In this document: piece after piece, positions 1 through 9,272 of the stretch
Layout of the letters: every line of letters begins with the position of its first letter
How positions within the stretch are numbered: position 1 is the first letter of the stretch
Assembly (NCBI GenBank): GCA_023511295.1
Contig: JAIMBT010000013.1
Coordinates: 51,831-115,830, forward strand
DNA length: 64,000 nucleotides
Origin: Alicyclobacillus sp.
GTDB lineage: Bacteria > Bacillota > Bacilli > Alicyclobacillales > Alicyclobacillaceae
Direction of reading: 5' to 3'
Program-made: the position numbers and the translations under genes
Notes under the pieces: model-generated
Databases searched by the model: none
Seen by the model: only the letters and a program-made list of their open reading frames with translations
What the model was told of the DNA's origin: nothing

Positions 1-1894
1 CGCGCCGAATCCCGACTTGGCGACGCTCGGGTGGGCCGCTGCACTCAATCCACTCCACCCAGTCGTCGTCTGCCTGCCCGACGTCGGCCAGGAGGCGCAG
101 CCGGGCCACCAGCTCGTTCAGGAAGCCGGTGGCGTCCAGCATACGGCCGGACGTCTCCTCGTCCGACTCTTGCTCCGCAATCGATGCAACCTCTGCGGCC
201 CACCGTTCCAGCAGGTCGAGCGTCGGTTGAAGTTCGTCTGCAACTTGCCGCGCGGCAAGAAAGGCCGGGTGGTCTGTGACCGGCGGTCGCAGGCGCAGGT
301 CGGATTGCCCGGGCGGCACCAGTCCTGCCAGCATCGCGAACAGAGCCTCAGTCTGCTGCCGCAGCGGCCCAAGGGACTCGTCGATTTTCTGCAAGGGCTG
401 GATGGCCCGTGCCGCGATGGAGAGCGTCGACCCGAGGCGAGCCAGCACATCGGGTATGGCGCCGTGCCGCCCGCCGTCCCGGGAGAGCCTGCCGAGCAGT
501 CCCAGGGTCTGCGAACGAAACACTTCTTCGCCCAAGTGTTGTGTCGCTTCCTGCTCCAAATGGTGCGCTTCGTCGACCACCAGTCGGCTGTATCTGGGTA
601 ACACGTGATGGTTGGTCTTCAAGTCCGACAACACGAGGGAGTGGTTCGCCACCACCACGTCGGCTCCGTACGCGCGCGCGCGTGCGCGGAAGTAGTAACA
701 CGGCTTGAAAAACGGGCACCGCTTATGGATACACGTCTCGGTCTCACTTTGGATGCGCGGCCATACCGCCGGGAGCGCGTCCACTTCTGCGAGTTCCTCC
801 CGGCTGCCCTCTTCCGTCTGCACCAGCCAGACCAGAAGGCGCATCAAAGTGAGTGCCTCGGCCGGATCTGTCAAGAGGTTGACGCCTTCGACCTCCTGCC
901 GCAACTTGCGCAGGCACAAGTAATGGGTTCGCCCTTTCATAACGGCGAGCGAGACGTCCTCCCCGAGCGCGGATTGCAGCAACGGGAAATCCCGGTGTTC
1001 GAGTTGATCTTGCAGGGCGATGGTGTGGGTGGATACGACCACTCGGTCGCCTGTTCGTCGGGCGTACTGGACGGCCGGAATGAGGTACGCCAGAGACTTC
1101 CCGGTACCCGTCCCCGCTTCGACGAGCAGGTGATGCCCTTCCTCAAGGGCACGGGCGACCGACTCAACCATCTGCAGCTGGCCCGGTCGCACCTGAAAGC
1201 CGTTCAGGCGCTGCTGCAGCGGACTGGTTTCGCCCAGCAGCGCTGCGGCCTCTGTTGCGGCGCGCACATCCGGTTCCGCGGTGCCCGGCGTCGCACCGCG
1301 CGCCTCGCTGAGTCCACTCTCTGGTGCAGGCCGAAACACCAGTTGTTGCACGACCTGCAGCCCGTCTCCCACCGCATCTCCGCGGGCCTGCAGACAGACC
1401 TCAGCCGCCTCCGTGAACCACGCGACCAACGCGGGTGAAACGGCGCTGGCCAGCTGTGCGAGGCGTTGCAGTGTCCCGTACGGAAGGTGGGTGGTTCGCG
1501 AGAACACGCGCACGCAGGTCGCCCCAATGTCCGCCTCCGGCGTCTCGGCTTCTGCCGCCGACGGGTCCGCTTCCCCATCTGTGCCCAGCACCCGCGACAC
1601 ATCCGCCCAGGCGAGCGTGCGACGGTCCACCGGCAGGGCCTCTCCGACCCGTGCCAATCCATCCAGTACGAGTTGAGTCCCGGCCGAAACGGGCTCCGAA
1701 ACCAGCCAGCAGCCGTCTGCCAACGACAGCAGGGGCGTCCAGTCGCCACACGCCAAATGGCCGTCGCGCCAGACGGCTGTCAGGTGGCATGTGGCCACCG
1801 TCTGCCCGCGGGACACGCGGGCCGCCCAGATGTCAGCGAGTTCGGGGGCATGGTGTTTGGGTTCCGCGCGTAAGACGAGAAAGGCCACCGGCAT
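1..1894 (-). CDS. dinG: DinG-family ATP-dependent DNA helicase (3' end beyond window)
   Basis: Superfamily 2 XPD/DinG-type helicase expected to unwind damaged or replicating DNA. The reading frame is open from the start at 1894 to the window edge, so the C-terminal helicase half is missing. A Walker A motif (EAGTGTGKS) lies near residues 257-265 and the DEAH box (VVDEAHH) near residue 439. About 230 residues precede Walker A; in B. subtilis DinG this part is a DnaQ-like exonuclease, but here the first strand reads FLVLRAEP and the acidic DxE pair is not seen, so the exonuclease looks degenerate (inference). AAGGAGG sits only 3 nt from ATG 1894, so the GTG two codons downstream (1888) is a good alternative start. 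Last gene of the cca-birA-TPR-dinG run, 22 nt after the TPR gene. Confidence 0.9.
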   Translation of the reverse strand, partial: MPVAFLVLRAEPKHHAPELADIWAARVSRGQTVATCHLTAVWRDGHLACGDWTPLLSLADGCWLVSEPVSAGTQLVLDGLARVGEALPVDRRTLAWADVSRVLGTDGEADPSAAEAETPEADIGATCVRVFSRTTHLPYGTLQRLAQLASAVSPALVAWFTEAAEVCLQARGDAVGDGLQVVQQLVFRPAPESGLSEARGATPGTAEPDVRAATEAAALLGETSPLQQRLNGFQVRPGQLQMVESVARALEEGHHLLVEAGTGTGKSLAYLIPAVQYARRTGDRVVVSTHTIALQDQLEHRDFPLLQSALGEDVSLAVMKGRTHYLCLRKLRQEVEGVNLLTDPAEALTLMRLLVWLVQTEEGSREELAEVDALPAVWPRIQSETETCIHKRCPFFKPCYYFRARARAYGADVVVANHSLVLSDLKTNHHVLPRYSRLVVDEAHHLEQEATQHLGEEVFRSQTLGLLGRLSRDGGRHGAIPDVLARLGSTLSIAARAIQPLQKIDESLGPLRQQTEALFAMLAGLVPPGQSDLRLRPPVTDHPAFLAARQVADELQPTLDLLERWAAEVASIAEQESDEETSGRMLDATGFLNELVARLRLLADVGQADDDWVEWIECSGPPERRQVGIRR

Positions 1895-1916
1895 GAGCCT
1901 CCTTGAGGGTTCGGTC

Positions 1917-3530
1917 TCATTCTAGCAGAACGCGCGGCGGATGGCTCAGCGGCTCGCCTTCACCGTCATTCACCCCCGCCTCGGTTGGCGGACGGTCCTC
2001 GCGTGCGCCGGAATCTTGCAGATGACGGGCCTGTGCCCGGCGGCGGACGGCTTCTTCCGGTCGGCCCAGGTGTTCGGCGCAGTCGGCCAAGGCTTCGAGG
2101 ATGCCTGCATCGGGGGGGCCGAGCAGGTGTGCCGCGCGCAAGAGGGACTCGGCCTCGGCCATCCGCGACAGTTCGAGCAGAGCGCGAGCCGATTGGTACA
2201 GCGCCAGTCGGCGGACAGCCCTGCGCGGGTCACGGGATGCTCGGCGGCTCGAGCGAAGCGCGGCAGACGCATCCCTGCGCGCCAAGTGCAGTGCAGACAG
2301 GGCGAGCCAGGCCAGCGCTGTGTCCGTGTGGACGCGCACGCAGACGCGGAGGATGCGTTCCGCTGCCTCCAGCTCTCCGGCCAACAAGTGCGTCACGCCG
2401 AGCTCCATCAAGGCGAGCGGATGGTTGCGGGACACCGAGAGCAGCCGTTTGAGCAGCGCCGTCGCTTCTGCGTGCGAGCGGCGTGCGAGCAGGAGCCACG
2501 CACACCAGGTGACCGCCGCCGCATCGAACGGGTACTGATCCGCCAGGGCCCGGGCGATTTGTTCGCTTTGCTCGACCGCTCCCGCGGCATGCGCCAATTT
2601 GGATTTCCACAAGAGCAGGTCTGGGTCTGCCGGGAATCGGTTGAGGCCCGCCTCGCATACCGCCAAGGCCTGTTCCATGGCCCCCTGCCGCACGTACACC
2701 TGGGTGAACAACACCCACCCCTCGCGGTCAGCGGGCTGTCGCCGCAACAGCGCCGACAGGGCGGCCGCCGCGTCGTCCAAGCGCCCCGTGAGAATCCGCG
2801 CGAGCGCGAGGTTGAACCACGCGTCCGCGTGATCTGGCAGGTGCGACGTGATGGCCGCGAACCGCTCAGCGGCTTCACGGTACCGCTCCTCTTGCAGGAA
2901 GACCTGGGCCTCAATCTCCCACACGGCAGCCGTTATCGTCGGGTCTGTCTCCCCCACCCGCACAAACCGCAAGTGCTTCCGAGCCTCGTCCCCTTCGCCC
3001 CGCGCAGCCAAAACGGCGGCTAAGAACAGCCGAATGATGAGCGCGTCGCTGTGCTCCAGTGCCGCTGTCAGCGCTTGTTTCGCCTCGTCCAACATCAGCA
3101 GGTCGAAATACGCCAGGCCACGCCGAAACTGGGCGGCCGTCTGGTCCGGCCAGTCGAAGACCGCCTGCATCAGCCCACTGCTGACCCACGCGTCCGGCGG
3201 GTTCGCAAAATCCGGGGACGGCTCCAGGTGAGACGATGGGGCGCTGGCTTGGGTGGGGTACGGGGCTCGAGTTTGGGGCGGATCGAAAACCAGTTGCGAG
3301 ACGGCGGGACTGGAGTCGGACGAAAGTGCGGCGCCGAGGTCATACGTTTCGAACAGGTCCTGGATGTGCTCGTCCAACGTCATCCACTGGTCAATCACCT
3401 GTTCTCCGAACGCTTGCAGGCAAAGCAGTTCCTGTGCGAGGTACGGCCTCAGGCCGTCGTCTGCGGTTTGCAGCTGCAGGCGGACCCGCTCGACCGCGCG
3501 AAACAGCTGGGCAAAGGACGCCTCGAACAT
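1917..3530 (-). CDS. Tetratricopeptide-repeat protein of unknown role
   Basis: A 537-residue protein built mostly of tetratricopeptide repeats, from about residue 130 to 520, with typical TPR spacing (for example AWFNLALARILTGRLDDAA and AWLALSALHLARRDASAA). The first 70 residues look helical and are followed by a proline-rich linker at about 84-112. No signal peptide or membrane segment is seen, so a cytoplasmic scaffold or regulator is likely, but no partner can be named. ATG 3530 follows GGGGG by 7 nt. It lies between birA and dinG. B. subtilis has a TPR gene (ypiA) beside ypiB instead; whether this is a relocated relative cannot be decided here. Confidence 0.8.
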   Translation of the reverse strand: MFEASFAQLFRAVERVRLQLQTADDGLRPYLAQELLCLQAFGEQVIDQWMTLDEHIQDLFETYDLGAALSSDSSPAVSQLVFDPPQTRAPYPTQASAPSSHLEPSPDFANPPDAWVSSGLMQAVFDWPDQTAAQFRRGLAYFDLLMLDEAKQALTAALEHSDALIIRLFLAAVLAARGEGDEARKHLRFVRVGETDPTITAAVWEIEAQVFLQEERYREAAERFAAITSHLPDHADAWFNLALARILTGRLDDAAAALSALLRRQPADREGWVLFTQVYVRQGAMEQALAVCEAGLNRFPADPDLLLWKSKLAHAAGAVEQSEQIARALADQYPFDAAAVTWCAWLLLARRSHAEATALLKRLLSVSRNHPLALMELGVTHLLAGELEAAERILRVCVRVHTDTALAWLALSALHLARRDASAALRSSRRASRDPRRAVRRLALYQSARALLELSRMAEAESLLRAAHLLGPPDAGILEALADCAEHLGRPEEAVRRRAQARHLQDSGAREDRPPTEAGVNDGEGEPLSHPPRVLLE

Positions 3531-3666
3531 GAAGAATCCCCCGTTCCTCCGCCACCGGTGCCGAAACGGGCGACCACGGGCCGGCGGTTACTCGGTACAC
3601 GCGTAGCATGGGCGGAACGAGGGTGCGATATTCCGCCCCTCCGGGGGTTCCCGACCGGTCTGCAGG

Positions 3667-4686
3667 TCAGCCAATCGGGTCATCAAACAGGACGTCCCCG
3701 CTCATCACCTCCGTTTCCGATCCCGACGGCATCCGCAACACGAGCGCACCGGACGGGTCCAACCGCACGGCGGTGCCCGCCAAAACCTGTCCCCCAACCT
3801 GGACGCGGACCGACCGGCCGAGCGTGTGGCTGTGTGTGGTCCACTCTTCGTGGAGGCGAGCGAATGCGGCTTCGCCTCGGACCAACGCGTCGTAGTACGG
3901 CTGAAACCCCGAGAGGAACCGCGAGACGAGTTCAATCCGGTCGACCTTACGCCCTGTCTCCGCGAACACAGACGTCGCGACGTCGCGGAGTGCTTCCGGG
4001 AAGTCCGCGGCTGGCGTATTGCAGTTGACACCGATGCCGAGCACGGCCCGCTGCACCTGTTCTCCGTCCGCTCGGATTTCCGCCAGAATCCCGGAGATCT
4101 TGCGTCCGCCAAGCAACAAGTCGTTCGGCCATTTGATGGCCACCGCGCCAGCACCGAGTCCGACGAGGGCTCGCCGCAGGACCACGCTCGCAATCAAGGT
4201 CAGCTCGGCGGCGCGTCGCAGTGGCATGGGGTGTTGCAGCACCACGCTGAACCAGGCGCCGTCGGGCGGCGAAAACCACGGTCGGCCCCGTCGGCCCCGT
4301 CCGCCCGTCTGGCGCAGCGCCGTGACGACCGTTCCGTGCGGGGCGCCCCGCTCGGCAGCATCCATCGCCACCCGGTTGGTGGAATCCACCTCGGGTGCAA
4401 ACGTGACCACTCGGCCGAGGTCCGTGTCGACGGGAAGGGCGCGGCGGAGGAGCGGCTCCATCAACACATCCGGTACGGCCAACAACCGGTACCCGACGCG
4501 CGGCGACGAATCAAACTGAAATCCCATCGTTTGCAGGGATTGGATGTGCTTCCACACCGCGGTGCGGGAGATGCCCAACTGTTCGCTCGCTTCGCTGCCG
4601 GTCAGCCCGCCCGCTGACAAGAACAGGTCCACCAGGTCGTCTCGAATACACTCCGTTTGCGACTTCGTCCACGGCTGCTCGTTCAT
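3667..4686 (-). CDS. birA: Bifunctional biotin-protein ligase / biotin operon repressor
   Basis: Attaches biotin to the biotin carboxyl carrier protein of carboxylases and, with biotinyl-AMP bound, represses biotin genes. An N-terminal winged helix-turn-helix (about residues 12-60, with QLGISRTAVWKHIQSL) precedes the ligase domain, which shows the biotin-AMP loop GRGRRGR at 129-135 and KWPNDL at 185-190. The small C-terminal SH3-like domain is present. Length 339 residues is normal for the two-domain BirA form, so DNA-binding repression should be retained. ATG 4686 overlaps the cca stop codon by 4 nt, pointing to translational coupling. In B. subtilis birA also follows cca; the panBCD genes found after it there are absent. 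Confidence 0.96.
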   Translation of the reverse strand: MNEQPWTKSQTECIRDDLVDLFLSAGGLTGSEASEQLGISRTAVWKHIQSLQTMGFQFDSSPRVGYRLLAVPDVLMEPLLRRALPVDTDLGRVVTFAPEVDSTNRVAMDAAERGAPHGTVVTALRQTGGRGRRGRPWFSPPDGAWFSVVLQHPMPLRRAAELTLIASVVLRRALVGLGAGAVAIKWPNDLLLGGRKISGILAEIRADGEQVQRAVLGIGVNCNTPAADFPEALRDVATSVFAETGRKVDRIELVSRFLSGFQPYYDALVRGEAAFARLHEEWTTHSHTLGRSVRVQVGGQVLAGTAVRLDPSGALVLRMPSGSETEVMSGDVLFDDPIG

Positions 4687-6077
4687 TCGCTTGTCCGCTC
4701 CTCTCTCCCGCTGTCTGCGCCAACGTCCCCGCCGCTGGCTGTGCCCTCGGCGATGGCCCGCGCCAGCGCGAGCAACGCCGCCGGCTCGTTGGGGACCCGG
4801 CCGGACAGGACCGCGCGCAAGAGCAACTGCAGCGTGTGCCCGATGGCCGGGCCTTGAAGCCCTTGCCCCAACAGGTCTCGGCCCGAGACGGCGAGGTCCC
4901 CGCGTCGGCGGAGCGGCAGGGTGTCTACGGTTGTCCGGAACCGATCCGCCCGCGGTCCGACGGCTCCCTCAGACCGGATGTCCTCCGCACCACAGGCGAG
5001 CCACAGCGGCAGCCCGCCGCCCTGCACGAGTTCCTCTGCCCACCGCTCCGTCGGCCAGGCGTCAAACGAGGCGTCGCGCAGCCGAAGCGCTTCCACCACC
5101 GGCTGCACCACTGCCTTTGGCCAGGCGAACCGGCGCAGAATCCGAGCTGCTGTCCCCGCTTCGCAACGTCCGAGGTACAGCCAGAGACACGCGCTGGCCA
5201 GCCAGCGCCAGGTTTCGGCGTCCCGCGCTTGTGGCGCGTCGATGTCCGGAGGCGGCAGGAGCGGCGGTATCCCCGCATGGTGGGCGGCGCGGTGCTCCAC
5301 GGCGACCAGTACCGCGTACGCCTGCTGGAGGACGGGCCGGAGCAGCGGGATGGGGTGCAGGGTGTGCAACAGCCAGGGCCCGTTCGCCAATTCCCGGAGC
5401 GCTCGGCGCCAATCTGCTCCGGCGATATGGCGCAACTCTTGTCCAATGCGCTCCGCCGAAACACGAGAGAGCCGCATTGCGCACGCGGTCATGGCGCCGT
5501 AGGTCGCACTGTCCAACGCGAAGCCGAGTTGCGCTGCGAGGCGCAACCCGCGCAGAATGCGCAGGCCGTCCTCGCGGAACCGGGCGTTTGGGTCACCGAC
5601 CGCCCGAAGCACCCCACGCTTCAGATCAGAGAGCCCATCGAGCGGGTCCTGCAGCTGTCCACGGGCATCGAGTGCCATCGCGTTCACCGTGAAGTCCCGC
5701 CGCGCCAGGTCCGCTTGGAGCGTGTCTGCAAATTGGACCGCATCCGGGCGGCGACCGTCGCTGTAACCGAGGTCGATCCGGTAGGTGGTCACCTCCACCG
5801 CCCCAGCTTCTGTTTGAACCGTCACGGTACCGTGCGCCACGCCGGTCGGAAGCGTTCGCGAGAACAGGCGACGAACCTCCTCGGGGCGCGCATTCGTCGT
5901 CACGTCGAAGTCGTGCACAGGGCGTCCCAGCAATAGGTCGCGGACACTTCCGCCGACCAAGTACGCTTCGAACCCGGCCGTTTCGAGTGTGGTCAGAAGA
6001 GCCCGGACGTGTTCCGGAATTCGGGTCGAGAGGTGCGCCCAGTGGCCCGTCCAACCGCTGCTCGACCCCTGCGTCAT
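4683..6077 (-). CDS. cca: CCA tRNA nucleotidyltransferase
   Basis: Adds or repairs the 3' CCA end of tRNAs; needed here because at least one tRNA in the window (tRNA-Leu) does not encode CCA. The class II nucleotidyltransferase signature is clear: VGGSVRDLLLG at residues 41-51, the metal-binding D-F-D at 56-58, and the RRDFTVNAMA motif near 139. The middle and C-terminal helical body has low-complexity alanine/leucine stretches as usual. At 464 residues it is somewhat longer than B. subtilis Cca (about 400). Both ends overlap neighbours by 4 nt (bshA stop upstream, birA start downstream), so this is the core of a coupled operon. Confidence 0.96.
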   Translation of the reverse strand: MTQGSSSGWTGHWAHLSTRIPEHVRALLTTLETAGFEAYLVGGSVRDLLLGRPVHDFDVTTNARPEEVRRLFSRTLPTGVAHGTVTVQTEAGAVEVTTYRIDLGYSDGRRPDAVQFADTLQADLARRDFTVNAMALDARGQLQDPLDGLSDLKRGVLRAVGDPNARFREDGLRILRGLRLAAQLGFALDSATYGAMTACAMRLSRVSAERIGQELRHIAGADWRRALRELANGPWLLHTLHPIPLLRPVLQQAYAVLVAVEHRAAHHAGIPPLLPPPDIDAPQARDAETWRWLASACLWLYLGRCEAGTAARILRRFAWPKAVVQPVVEALRLRDASFDAWPTERWAEELVQGGGLPLWLACGAEDIRSEGAVGPRADRFRTTVDTLPLRRRGDLAVSGRDLLGQGLQGPAIGHTLQLLLRAVLSGRVPNEPAALLALARAIAEGTASGGDVGADSGREERTSE

Positions 6078-7231
6078 GGCTTCCCTGCCTCGTCCGGAGC
6101 TGCTCCGCCGCGCAGACGTGCGTACAGCGCTTCGTACCGGGCGACCTGCCGGTTCACCGCAAACTGCGTTTCCGCCCGCGCCCGTGCGGCGGCTGAGAAC
6201 CGCGCGTACAGATGGTCGTCCTGCAGCAAGTGCAGCGCGTATTCCGCCATGTCCCCCACCGCTCCGACTGGCGCGAGGAATCCGGTCTCGCCGTGCGCGA
6301 CCACCTCCGGGATGCCGCCGGCGTCGGACGCAATCACCGGGACGCCGGTGGCCATCGCTTCCAGGGCCACGAGGCCAAAACTCTCCTTCGCGGACGGCAA
6401 CAAAAACAAGTCCGCTGCCGCAAACAGCTCGGCGACGTCGTCCTGCTTGCCGAGAAACTCGACGTAGGCCTCGAGTCCGAGGCTCCTCACGCGTTCGCGG
6501 GCCACGCCGAGTTCCGGTCCCTCTCCCACCAGCAGCAGGCGGCTCGGCATCGCTTCGTGGACCCGTGCAAACACCTCCACGACGTCGCCGATGCGCTTCA
6601 CCGCCCGGAAGTTCGATGTATGCAGGAGAATCTTCTCGTCCGGGTCTGCGAGCGAGCCGCGCACTTTCGCCCGAAGACTGGGGTGGAACACGTCCGGATC
6701 GACAAAGTTATGGATGACTTCAATCGGCCGCTCGATATGAAACAGGCCGTGGGTCTGTTCCGCCAAACTGGCACTGACGGCTGTGACGGCGTCGCTCTTC
6801 TCGATACCCAGTCGAATCACATCCATCAGCGTGTCGTCTTGGGCGAGCACCGTGATGTCCGTTCCGTGCAAGGTGAGCACGGTCTGTACGGGGCTCGAGC
6901 CGAGCATCTCCTTTGCGAGGAATGCACAGACAGCGAACGGCAGCGCGTAGTGGACGTGCAGGACGTCCAGCCGGTGTTCGCGGACGGTCCGCGCCATCAG
7001 TGCCGCGAGCGAGAAGTCATAGGGTGGCGTGCGCAACACCGGGTACGTCATGGTATCCAACTCGTGCACGAAGATGTTGGGGTGAAACGTCCCGAGCCGG
7101 AACGGGACGTCCGTCACGATGAAGTGGACCTCGTGGCCGCGCCGCGCCAGCGCCTTCCCCAGTTCCGTCGCCACCGCGCCCGAGCCGCCGACGGTCGGGT
7201 AGCAGCTGATGCCGATTCGCAACGGCTTCAC
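6074..7231 (-). CDS. bshA: N-acetyl-alpha-D-glucosaminyl L-malate synthase (bacillithiol step 1)
   Basis: GT4-family glycosyltransferase that joins UDP-GlcNAc to L-malate, the first step of bacillithiol synthesis. The product starts with [14 protein letters not shown], the family's N-terminal nucleotide-fold motif, and carries the C-terminal donor-binding signature [19 protein letters not shown] chose the GTG at 7231, giving 385 residues, because it overlaps the mgsA stop as GTGA and the residues before it in frame are not BshA-like. In B. subtilis the deacetylase gene bshB1 lies between mgsA and bshA; here there is no room for it, so the deacetylase must be encoded elsewhere or be replaced. 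Confidence 0.95.
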   Translation of the reverse strand: MKPLRIGISCYPTVGGSGAVATELGKALARRGHEVHFIVTDVPFRLGTFHPNIFVHELDTMTYPVLRTPPYDFSLAALMARTVREHRLDVLHVHYALPFAVCAFLAKEMLGSSPVQTVLTLHGTDITVLAQDDTLMDVIRLGIEKSDAVTAVSASLAEQTHGLFHIERPIEVIHNFVDPDVFHPSLRAKVRGSLADPDEKILLHTSNFRAVKRIGDVVEVFARVHEAMPSRLLLVGEGPELGVARERVRSLGLEAYVEFLGKQDDVAELFAAADLFLLPSAKESFGLVALEAMATGVPVIASDAGGIPEVVAHGETGFLAPVGAVGDMAEYALHLLQDDHLYARFSAAARARAETQFAVNRQVARYEALYARLRGGAAPDEAGKP

Positions 7232-7689
7232 GGGGTGTTCCCCGTCCCCGCATCGGCGGTGTTCAACCCGCCCACGGTGCGCTGTGGCGCGGGCGGATGG
7301 ACGACGTGGCGCCAGTTGAGGTCTCCGTGCTCCATCGCGCGGATGACCGCTTCCGCCGTTGCCAGGTTGGTGGCGACCGGCACGTTGTGGACGTCGCACA
7401 GCCGCAACAGGGCCGTGACGTCGGGCTCATGGGGCTGGGCGGTCAGCGGATCGCGCAAGAAGATCACGAGGTCCATGCGGTCCTCCGCAACCATGGCGCC
7501 AATTTGTTGGTCTCCTCCGAGTGGGCCGGATTGCACGCGCGTGACCGGGAGTCCCGTCGCCTCGATGATGCGGGCACCCGTGGTGCCGGTGGCGTACAGG
7601 CTGTGCTCGCGAAAGATCTGCTGGTACGCGACCGTGAAGTTGACCAGAAGGTCCTTTTGGTTGTCGTGCGCAATCAGGGCGATGTTCAC
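7228..7689 (-). CDS. mgsA: Methylglyoxal synthase
   Basis: Converts dihydroxyacetone phosphate to methylglyoxal and phosphate, a bypass of lower glycolysis that matters in bacillithiol-containing bacilli because bacillithiol helps detoxify the product. The N-terminus has the family's [10 protein letters not shown], followed by [17 protein letters not shown] with the catalytic aspartate, and [14 protein letters not shown], covering the phosphate- and substrate-binding loops. GTG 7689 is preceded by AAGGGG at 8 nt; an upstream in-frame extension lacks similarity and was dropped. Length 153 residues is normal for the family. It sits between dapB and bshA as in B. subtilis, apart from the missing bshB1. 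Confidence 0.95.
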   Translation of the reverse strand: MNIALIAHDNQKDLLVNFTVAYQQIFREHSLYATGTTGARIIEATGLPVTRVQSGPLGGDQQIGAMVAEDRMDLVIFLRDPLTAQPHEPDVTALLRLCDVHNVPVATNLATAEAVIRAMEHGDLNWRHVVHPPAPQRTVGGLNTADAGTGNTP

Positions 7690-7732
7690 GCGTTGGTCCC
7701 CTTTCCCCGTTCGCAGATGTGGTCTCCCGGTC

Positions 7733-8542
7733 TTACCAGAGGACGTGTTCGAGCCCATACACCATGCCCGTCAGCTCGAACACGCGGGCGCAGGCAATCC
7801 GCACGCCCTCCATGAAGCTCTCGCGCGACAGAGAGTCGTGACGAATCGTCAACGTTTCGCCGACGCCTCCGAAGATCACCTCTTGGTGTGCCACCAGTCC
7901 CGGCAGGCGGACGCTGTGGACGTGAATGCCCTCGTGGACGGCGCCGCGCGCGGGGCTGTTCAGGGCGTCTGTCTCGGTCCGCGGGACCTGCCCGGCGCGG
8001 GCCAGGTCCGCCGCCACCTGCCCCGGTCCCTGGTTCGCCATGGCGATGGCCGTTCGAACCGCCGTACCGGACGGAGCGTCCCGCTTACCGTCGTGGTGTA
8101 GTTCGATGATCTCGGCGTTCGGAAAGAACCGTGCGGCCTCTGCCGCGAAGCGGATCATCAGGAGCGCACCGACGGCGAAATTCGGCGCCGCGATACCGCC
8201 TGTCCCTTGCGACAGGCAGGCGTTGTTCCACCGTTCGACGTCTTCGACCGTGTACCCCGTCGCGCCGACGACGGGTCGAACCCCGCGTTCGATGGCTAAG
8301 TCGACGTGCTCGACGACGCTTCGCGCGTCGGTGAAGTCGAGCCAGATGTCCGGGCGCACGCCGCGGAGGGCGTCGTCCGGGTCTGTGAAGAGGGGAAACG
8401 TGTCCACCGGTAAGGACGGCGAAGCATGCCGGACCAGTCCACCCACCACCTCAAACCGCTCGTCCTGTGCCAGGCTGGCGGCTGCGGCTCGGCCCATCTT
8501 CCCGCCGACCCCTGCAATCAGAATTCGAATGGGTGCTTGCAA
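7733..8542 (-). CDS. dapB: 4-hydroxy-tetrahydrodipicolinate reductase
   Basis: NAD(P)H-dependent reductase of the lysine/diaminopimelate pathway; its product also feeds dipicolinic acid made by the mother cell during sporulation. The N-terminal Rossmann motif is GVGGKMG and the catalytic region shows [15 protein letters not shown], the DapB signature with the active-site histidines and lysine. I chose the unusual TTG at 8542 because GGAGGAGGG lies 6 nt upstream and the resulting 269 residues match the family; longer in-frame starts add unrelated sequence. The start lies inside the last 25 nt of ypjD, so translation is probably coupled. Confidence 0.94.
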   Translation of the reverse strand: MQAPIRILIAGVGGKMGRAAAASLAQDERFEVVGGLVRHASPSLPVDTFPLFTDPDDALRGVRPDIWLDFTDARSVVEHVDLAIERGVRPVVGATGYTVEDVERWNNACLSQGTGGIAAPNFAVGALLMIRFAAEAARFFPNAEIIELHHDGKRDAPSGTAVRTAIAMANQGPGQVAADLARAGQVPRTETDALNSPARGAVHEGIHVHSVRLPGLVAHQEVIFGGVGETLTIRHDSLSRESFMEGVRIACARVFELTGMVYGLEHVLW

Positions 8543-8907
8543 GCAGTTCCCTCCTCCGTCGTTACCTGCTCTGTCACGGGTTCCGCGGCGGTCTGAATCC
8601 GCGTCCAACGGTCCGCGTCCCGGGTTTCAAACTTCTCCATCACGGCCTGAAACGCCGCGGTGAGGTCGATGTCAAGGCGGTTGGCGAGGCATGCGATGAC
8701 AAACAATAGGTCACCCAGCTCGAGGGCGATGCTGCCTTCGGCTTCGGTCGCTTTCTTTGGCTTCTCGCCAAAGTGGTGATTCACTTCGCGGGCCAGCTCG
8801 CCAAGTTCTTCGGAGAGCCGGACGACCAGCGTCATCGGCGTGAAATACCCCTCCTGGAACTGGCTGATGTACGCGTGTACCCGCTGCTGTACTTCCTCCA
8901 ACGTCAT
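8518..8907 (-). CDS. ypjD: MazG-like nucleotide pyrophosphohydrolase (YpjD type)
   Basis: Small all-alpha NTP pyrophosphohydrolase of the MazG superfamily, thought to clean up non-canonical or excess nucleotides. The 129-residue product has the metal-binding helix pattern EELGELAREVNHHFGE (EExxE type) followed by a second acidic helix, ELGDLLFVIACLANRL, with the E and D ligands in the expected spacing. ATG 8907 has GGGAG 8 nt upstream. The gene directly precedes and overlaps dapB by 25 nt, the order seen in B. subtilis (ypjD-dapB-mgsA), and is the first gene of this operon, with a candidate promoter about 90 nt upstream. The physiological substrate is unknown. Confidence 0.9.
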   Translation of the reverse strand: MTLEEVQQRVHAYISQFQEGYFTPMTLVVRLSEELGELAREVNHHFGEKPKKATEAEGSIALELGDLLFVIACLANRLDIDLTAAFQAVMEKFETRDADRWTRIQTAAEPVTEQVTTEEGTACKHPFEF

Positions 8908-8997
8908 GTCTCGAGCTCCCTCTCGTCCATCCGCCGAGCCGCTCGCCTGTAGACAGTGGCAACGGCGCGCGGCTCGGCAGCTTGTCCACTCAGTTCT

Positions 8998-9026
8998 AAG
9001 GTAGCGCATGGTTGAAACGGTTGCAA
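8998..9026 (-). promoter_or_regulatory. Candidate sigma-A promoter for ypjD-dapB operon
   Basis: On the minus strand TTGCAA (9026-9021), a 17-nt spacer and TACCTT (9003-8998). The -35 box matches 4 of 6 and the -10 keeps TAnnnT; the start site would lie about 85 nt before the ypjD start. By eye only. Confidence 0.4.
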
Positions 9027-9107
9027 ACGGCGGCGTGCCCATTCCGCATGGACTGCGGTCCCCATGGGCCGTCCGCCGCCGCTCGGACATGGGGCGACGG
9101 CTCTGTG

Positions 9108-9136
9108 GCATGCGCTCGGACACGTGGACATAGGAT
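9108..9136 (+). promoter_or_regulatory. Candidate sigma-E promoter for ylbJ-type gene
   Basis: GCATGCG (9108-9114), 14-nt spacer, CATAGGAT (9129-9136). The sigma-E consensus is about KMATATT-N14-CATACAMT; the -10 keeps CATA and the final AT. B. subtilis ylbJ/spoVV is sigma-E dependent, which fits. About 130 nt before the start codon. Confidence 0.35.
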
Positions 9137-9272
9137 GTACGGACGGGTTCGGGACAACTCCGTCCAGGCCGTCTGCCGCCGGCATGGACGCTCCGCGATG
9201 TGACCCAGACGGAACACCGGAAACAGCGGGGTCACGCTGCACCCAGTTGCGCACAGAGGGGATGAAGTTGGG

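Larger units (their letters stand above)
8908..9272. other. Divergent intergenic region ypjD / ylbJ
   Basis: 365 nt with no coding sequence I can support. It separates divergent ypjD and ylbJ-type genes and holds one candidate vegetative promoter toward ypjD and one sigma-E-like promoter toward ylbJ, listed separately. No riboswitch, repeat or terminator was recognised. Confidence 0.5.

Noticed and set aside
605..1438. 277-codon open frame on the plus strand
   Set aside because: Antisense of dinG, whose Walker A and DEAH motifs lie in the opposite frame.
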